From an uncultured Clostridium sp. (GTDB taxonomy: Bacteria; Bacillota; Clostridia; TANB77; CAG-508), in the NCBI GenBank assembly GCA_958422985.1, contig CATZPY010000001.1:62001-126000 (forward strand): a stretch of DNA of 64,000 bases, written 5' to 3'. The notes under the pieces are model-generated. The model ran no database searches, was not told the DNA's origin, and saw only the letters and a program-made list of their open reading frames with translations. A program made the position numbers and the translations under genes. Positions 60,428-64,000 of the stretch are shown piece by piece (within the stretch, counting starts at the first letter, position 1; every line of letters begins with the position of its first letter).

Positions 60428-61279
60428 ATGGAAAGAGTATTAACAACAGAAGAAAGAATAAGAAGAGCAGAAGAGATATATAGAAATAAAGGAAATATAA
60501 GAGAAACAAAAACAAAGGAACATTCGAAATTAAAAAATAGAATTATAAAAAAAGTTATAATCCAAATATTAGTATGTTTAAGTATATATTGCATTTTTTA
60601 TTCTTTTCAAAATGCAGAAAACTTATTTTCAAAAGATATGCTTAGTAAAGCAAAGCAAATTATGGAATATGATGTTAATTTTAATGAAATATATATAAAT
60701 TTTACAAATTGGATTAATATAAATAAAAAAGAATCTGAAAATAAAATTGAAAATACTATGGCAAATGAATTGGTAAATGAAGTTAATTTAAATGAAACAA
60801 TAGAAAATAACACAAATATAGGTGGGGCTACAGAAGAAAAGATAGAAACAAATTTATCACAAATGGAAATTGATGCAAATGAGATAAAAAATAAATATAA
60901 TATGACAAAGCCAATTGTAGGAACAGTTACATCTAGGTTTGGACATAGAAATCCTACAACAGTATCTGTGCCAAAAAATCATACAGGAATAGATTTAGCA
61001 GCGAATACAGGTACGGTTATATATGCAAGTTTAGATGGGATAGTTAAAATAGCTTCTGGCGAAGGTGATTATGGAAATCATTTAAGAATAGAAAAGGATG
61101 ATGTAGCAATTTATTATGCACATTGCAATAAATTATATGTAAAAGAAGGTGAATATGTTAAACAAAATCAACCTATTGCAGAAGTAGGAGCAACAGGGAA
61201 TGTTACAGGACCACATTTACATTTTGAAATAAGAAAAAATGATAGGTATGTAAACCCTGACTTAATTTTAAGTTTTTAA
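60428..61279 (+). CDS. SpoIVFA-like M23 domain protein
   Basis: A 283-residue protein with a basic cytosolic start (MERVLTTEERIRRAEEIY), one helix (about 47-62), a linker and an M23/LytM domain. It is directly followed by a SpoIVFB-like protease, the order of spoIVFA-spoIVFB in B. subtilis, where SpoIVFA holds back SpoIVFB until SpoIVB cuts it. Unlike B. subtilis SpoIVFA, the zinc ligands are kept (HTGIDLA, YYAHCNK, GPHLHFEI), so it could be an active peptidase. The ATG at 60428 has GGAAGAGGTG upstream. Confidence 0.8.
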   Translation: MERVLTTEERIRRAEEIYRNKGNIRETKTKEHSKLKNRIIKKVIIQILVCLSIYCIFYSFQNAENLFSKDMLSKAKQIMEYDVNFNEIYINFTNWININKKESENKIENTMANELVNEVNLNETIENNTNIGGATEEKIETNLSQMEIDANEIKNKYNMTKPIVGTVTSRFGHRNPTTVSVPKNHTGIDLAANTGTVIYASLDGIVKIASGEGDYGNHLRIEKDDVAIYYAHCNKLYVKEGEYVKQNQPIAEVGATGNVTGPHLHFEIRKNDRYVNPDLILSF

Positions 61280-61306
61280 TAATGAATTTATTAGAAAGGG
61301 TGAGCG

Positions 61307-61963
61307 ATGGAATTTAAAATAGATATAAAAATATTTTTAGTAGGATTAATTTTTTTTATTGTTAATCAATTTTATATGTACATATTATTTATGATATTTG
61401 TAATTATACACGAATGTTTTCATCTTTTAGCAGGAATAATATTAGGATATAAGGTAAAAAGCTTAAAAATTATGCCATTAGGTGTTTCGGTAGGATTTGA
61501 AGAAAAAGAAGAGGAATATAATACCAAAATAAGAAAATCAAATATTAATAATGTAAAAAAGATAATTATATTATTAATGGGTCCTATTTCTAATATAGTA
61601 CTTGCAGGCATGTTTTTAGTATTAAATAAACCAGAACCAGTCTATATAAATATAATAATTGCAATATTTAATTTATTACCAATATATCCACTAGATGGTG
61701 GGCAAATATTAAACAGAGTATTAAGAATTTTTTATAGTAATTTTGAATCATACAAAATAAGTAATTATATTAATAATATAATGATGAGTATTCTTACAGC
61801 ACTAGCTAGTATTGGTTTATTATATACAAAGAATATAGCAATTATTTTTATAGTGATTTTTATGTGGCACTTAATAATAAAAGAAAATATAAAATACAAC
61901 GAAATGAGCAAATATTTTAAATCTTTTCACAATCTGGACAAAAAAACTAATTATAATGTATAA
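61307..61963 (+). CDS. spoIVFB: SpoIVFB-like site-2 intramembrane protease
   Basis: A 218-residue M50 protease with five to six helices, the zinc site HECFH in FVIIHECFHLLAG, and the second motif FNLLPIYPLDGGQI. In sporulation SpoIVFB cuts pro-sigma-K in the mother cell. It lies after the SpoIVFA-like gene; the activating peptidase SpoIVB is encoded at 39 kb. Together with the split pdaA, this suggests a normal late mother-cell programme. Confidence 0.88.
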   Translation: MEFKIDIKIFLVGLIFFIVNQFYMYILFMIFVIIHECFHLLAGIILGYKVKSLKIMPLGVSVGFEEKEEEYNTKIRKSNINNVKKIIILLMGPISNIVLAGMFLVLNKPEPVYINIIIAIFNLLPIYPLDGGQILNRVLRIFYSNFESYKISNYINNIMMSILTALASIGLLYTKNIAIIFIVIFMWHLIIKENIKYNEMSKYFKSFHNLDKKTNYNV

Positions 61964-61989
61964 TAGTTATGTAAAAGGAGCGAAAATAT

Positions 61990-62670
61990 ATGGGTAGTGA
62001 AAAGATTTTAGTAGTAGATGACGAATCAAGAATGAGAAAACTAATTAAAGACTTTTTGGCTCAAAAAGGATACGAAATTTTAGAAGCAGAAGATGGCGAA
62101 AAGGCATTAGAAATATTTGAAGAAAACCAAAATAAGATAAATTTAATCTTATTAGATGTTATGATGCCAAAACTAGATGGTTGGTCTGTTTTAAGGCAAA
62201 TAAGGCAAATATCACAAATACCAATTATAATGCTTACAGCAAGAGGAGAAGAACAAGACGAACTATTCGGATTCGAACTTGGTGTTGATGAATATATTTC
62301 AAAACCATTTAGTCCTAAAATATTAGTAGCAAGAGTTGAAGCAATATTAAAAAGAGTGTATGGAGACACAAAACAATTAAAAGATTATGATGGAATTGTA
62401 ATAGATCAAGAAGGACGTACTGTAAAAGTGGATGGAAAGCCAATTGATTTAAGTTTAAGAGAATATGAATTATTAAAATATTTATTAGATAATGAAAATA
62501 TTGCACTCTCAAGAGATAAAATATTAAATAATGTATGGAATTATGATTATTATGGAGATTCACGAACAATAGATAGTCATATAAAAAAGATTAGACATAA
62601 ATTAGGAAAAAAAGGAAAGTATATAGAAACAGTAAGAGGAATCGGATATAAGTTTGAAATAAAGAAATGA
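61990..62670 (+). CDS. OmpR/PhoB-family response regulator
   Basis: A 226-residue regulator: receiver domain with KILVVDDE, phospho-acceptor Asp56 in LILLDVMMP and Lys in ISKPFSP, followed by a winged-helix domain ending GRTIDSHIKKIRHKLG-like (SRTIDSHIKKIR) and TVRGIGYKFE. The kinase gene follows after nine bases. The signal is unknown. AAAGGAG precedes the start. Confidence 0.95.
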   Translation: MGSEKILVVDDESRMRKLIKDFLAQKGYEILEAEDGEKALEIFEENQNKINLILLDVMMPKLDGWSVLRQIRQISQIPIIMLTARGEEQDELFGFELGVDEYISKPFSPKILVARVEAILKRVYGDTKQLKDYDGIVIDQEGRTVKVDGKPIDLSLREYELLKYLLDNENIALSRDKILNNVWNYDYYGDSRTIDSHIKKIRHKLGKKGKYIETVRGIGYKFEIKK

Positions 62671-62679
62671 GGATAGAAA

Positions 62680-64000
62680 ATGGAAAGAATCGTAAAAAAA
62701 GCTAAATCAGTAAGAGTAAAACTTTTTCTTATCTTATGTCTTGTTGTATTATCAATTATTGCTTTCTTAATACTAGTAAATAGTTTTGTATTAGAAAAAT
62801 ATTATCAATATACAAAAAGCAATAACTTAAAAAGTACATATGCATTAATTAATTCTTATTATACTGGTCAAATAAGTGTTGATAATATAAGTGACGAATT
62901 AGATAAAATATCAATAAGTAATAATTTTGATATAATAATAAAAGATAATGAAAATGTTGCAATATATATGTCTAATAAAGACTTTTTATCAAGCATAAGA
63001 AAAGTCATAAATTTTTGGGGAATGGACAAAAAACAAGAAGCAACAATAATTGAACAAGAAGATAATATAGAAATAAAAAGAATTGTTGATACAGAAACCA
63101 AAATGACATATATGTTATTAAAAGGAACTTTAGACAATGGATTTGTAGCATATATAAGACTTCCGATGTCATCAATAACAGAAAGTGTTCAAATATCTAA
63201 TAAATTTTTATATTTAATAGCATGTATTGTTATTATAGTTGGTGGAATTGTAATAATATATATATCAAAACAATTTAGTAGTCCAATTTCAGAAATAAGC
63301 GCAATAGCTAAAAAAATGGCAAATTTGGACTTTAGTCAAAAATATGTAGTAAAAGATGATGATGAGATAAATGAACTCGGAAAAAATATAAATATAATGT
63401 CAGAAAAACTAGAAGGAACAATAAATCAACTTAGAAGTACAAATATAGAGCTTGAAAGAGATATTGAGAGAAAATCAAAAATTGATGAAATGAGAAAAAG
63501 TTTCATATCAGATGTATCACATGAATTAAAAACGCCAATTGCTTTAATACAAGGATATAGTGAAGGACTTTTAGAAAATGTTAATACAGATGAAGAAAGT
63601 AGAAAATTTTATGCAGAAGTTATATTAGATGAAGCCACAAAAATGGACAAAATGGTTAGACAATTAATAGAACTTACCAAATTAGAGTATGAGAATAGGG
63701 AATTTAATAATAGAAACTTTAATATAGTAGAATTAGAAAAAGAAATATGTAGAAGTTCTAAAGTTATGATTGAAGAAAAAGGAGCAAATGTTGAATTTGA
63801 AACAGCTGATGTAATAAATGTATATGCAGATGATTTCTATATAAGTCAATGTATTACAAATTATTTAACAAATGCAATAAAACATGTTGAAGAAGTTGAT
63901 GGTGAAAAAACTATAAAGATAACAAATACTATTAATAATGATAAAGCTAGAATTACTATATTTAATACAGGTAAAAACATTGAAGAGGAAAATCTATCTC
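62680..64000 (+). CDS. Sensor histidine kinase, cut by the window end
   Basis: The first 440 codons of a membrane kinase. It has two helices (about 12-33 and 182-202) around an outer sensor domain of about 145 residues, then a HAMP-like part, HisKA with phospho-acceptor His281 in SDVSHELKTPI, and the start of the ATPase domain (NYLTNAIKH as N box). The G boxes lie outside. With the preceding OmpR-type regulator it forms a two-component pair. Confidence 0.95.
   Translation, partial: MERIVKKAKSVRVKLFLILCLVVLSIIAFLILVNSFVLEKYYQYTKSNNLKSTYALINSYYTGQISVDNISDELDKISISNNFDIIIKDNENVAIYMSNKDFLSSIRKVINFWGMDKKQEATIIEQEDNIEIKRIVDTETKMTYMLLKGTLDNGFVAYIRLPMSSITESVQISNKFLYLIACIVIIVGGIVIIYISKQFSSPISEISAIAKKMANLDFSQKYVVKDDDEINELGKNINIMSEKLEGTINQLRSTNIELERDIERKSKIDEMRKSFISDVSHELKTPIALIQGYSEGLLENVNTDEESRKFYAEVILDEATKMDKMVRQLIELTKLEYENREFNNRNFNIVELEKEICRSSKVMIEEKGANVEFETADVINVYADDFYISQCITNYLTNAIKHVEEVDGEKTIKITNTINNDKARITIFNTGKNIEEENLS

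Noticed and set aside
1..64000. tRNA, rRNA or CRISPR features
   Set aside because: Looked for T-arm consensus, rRNA-like stretches and regularly spaced repeats on reading through; none seen. A dedicated search would be needed to exclude small RNAs.

Overview
The window comes from a very AT-rich, endospore-forming Firmicute, most likely an uncultured clostridium. Codons and spacers are strongly AT-biased, Shine-Dalgarno sites are strong, and sporulation genes are scattered throughout: a pdaA-like deacetylase, yqfC, yqfD, an alpha/beta SASP, spoIVB, spoVG, a yyaC-like gene, and spoIVFA/spoIVFB-like genes. Other clostridial hallmarks are an Agr peptide system, a T-box before aspS, GatCAB, AdhE and rubredoxins. 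I see no tRNA, rRNA or CRISPR array.

The left part (1-4.1 kb) holds the end of a methyltransferase gene, a pseudouridine synthase and an Agr quorum-sensing locus. agrB and agrD lie on the plus strand and convergent agrA and agrC on the minus strand; agrC carries a one-base frameshift. At 4.27 kb starts a PdaA-type spore-cortex deacetylase gene that breaks off after codon 140. Its second half lies 13.1 kb away, at 17838-18224, directly before yqfC-yqfD. The DNA between is a serine-recombinase element. Joining the two copies of the shared 6-bp core CATACA restores a seamless 268-codon pdaA reading frame. The two inner ends together form a 44-bp near-palindromic attP. The layout is that of a skin-like intervening element in a sporulation gene. 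Its cargo is a stripped-down type VII secretion module (a double-WXG100 protein, an FHA-FtsK/EssC ATPase and a YukD-like protein), two DUF2238-like membrane proteins and two coupled proteins of unknown function.

From 18.2 to 26 kb runs a conserved Firmicute neighbourhood (yqfC, yqfD, unknown gene, ybeY, dgkA, DUF3048 gene, era, yqzL, recO, hpf, SASP). From 27.1 to 38.8 kb lies an unusual Tad/Flp-like system: a CpaB-like SAF protein, two CpaE-like proteins with degenerate P-loops, a CpaF/TadA ATPase, a fused TadB-TadC protein, five pilin-like proteins sharing an unusual short leaderless N-terminus, and two anchored proteins. No prepilin peptidase gene is present.

The right part (39-64 kb) is chromosomal: spoIVB, murC, spoVG, a DUF2207 protein, M23 peptidases, adhE, aspS (with T-box) divergent from gatCAB, rpsT, rpiB, a GlcNAc-1-phosphate transferase fused to a rubredoxin domain, a free rubredoxin, hslO, yyaC-like, spoIVFA/spoIVFB-like genes and a two-component system cut by the window end. 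Two families of dispersed palindromic intergenic repeats (ten copies of A, six of B) occur across the window, inside the element as well as outside. Three or four genes have Shine-Dalgarno sites placed as if they start at an AUU codon.
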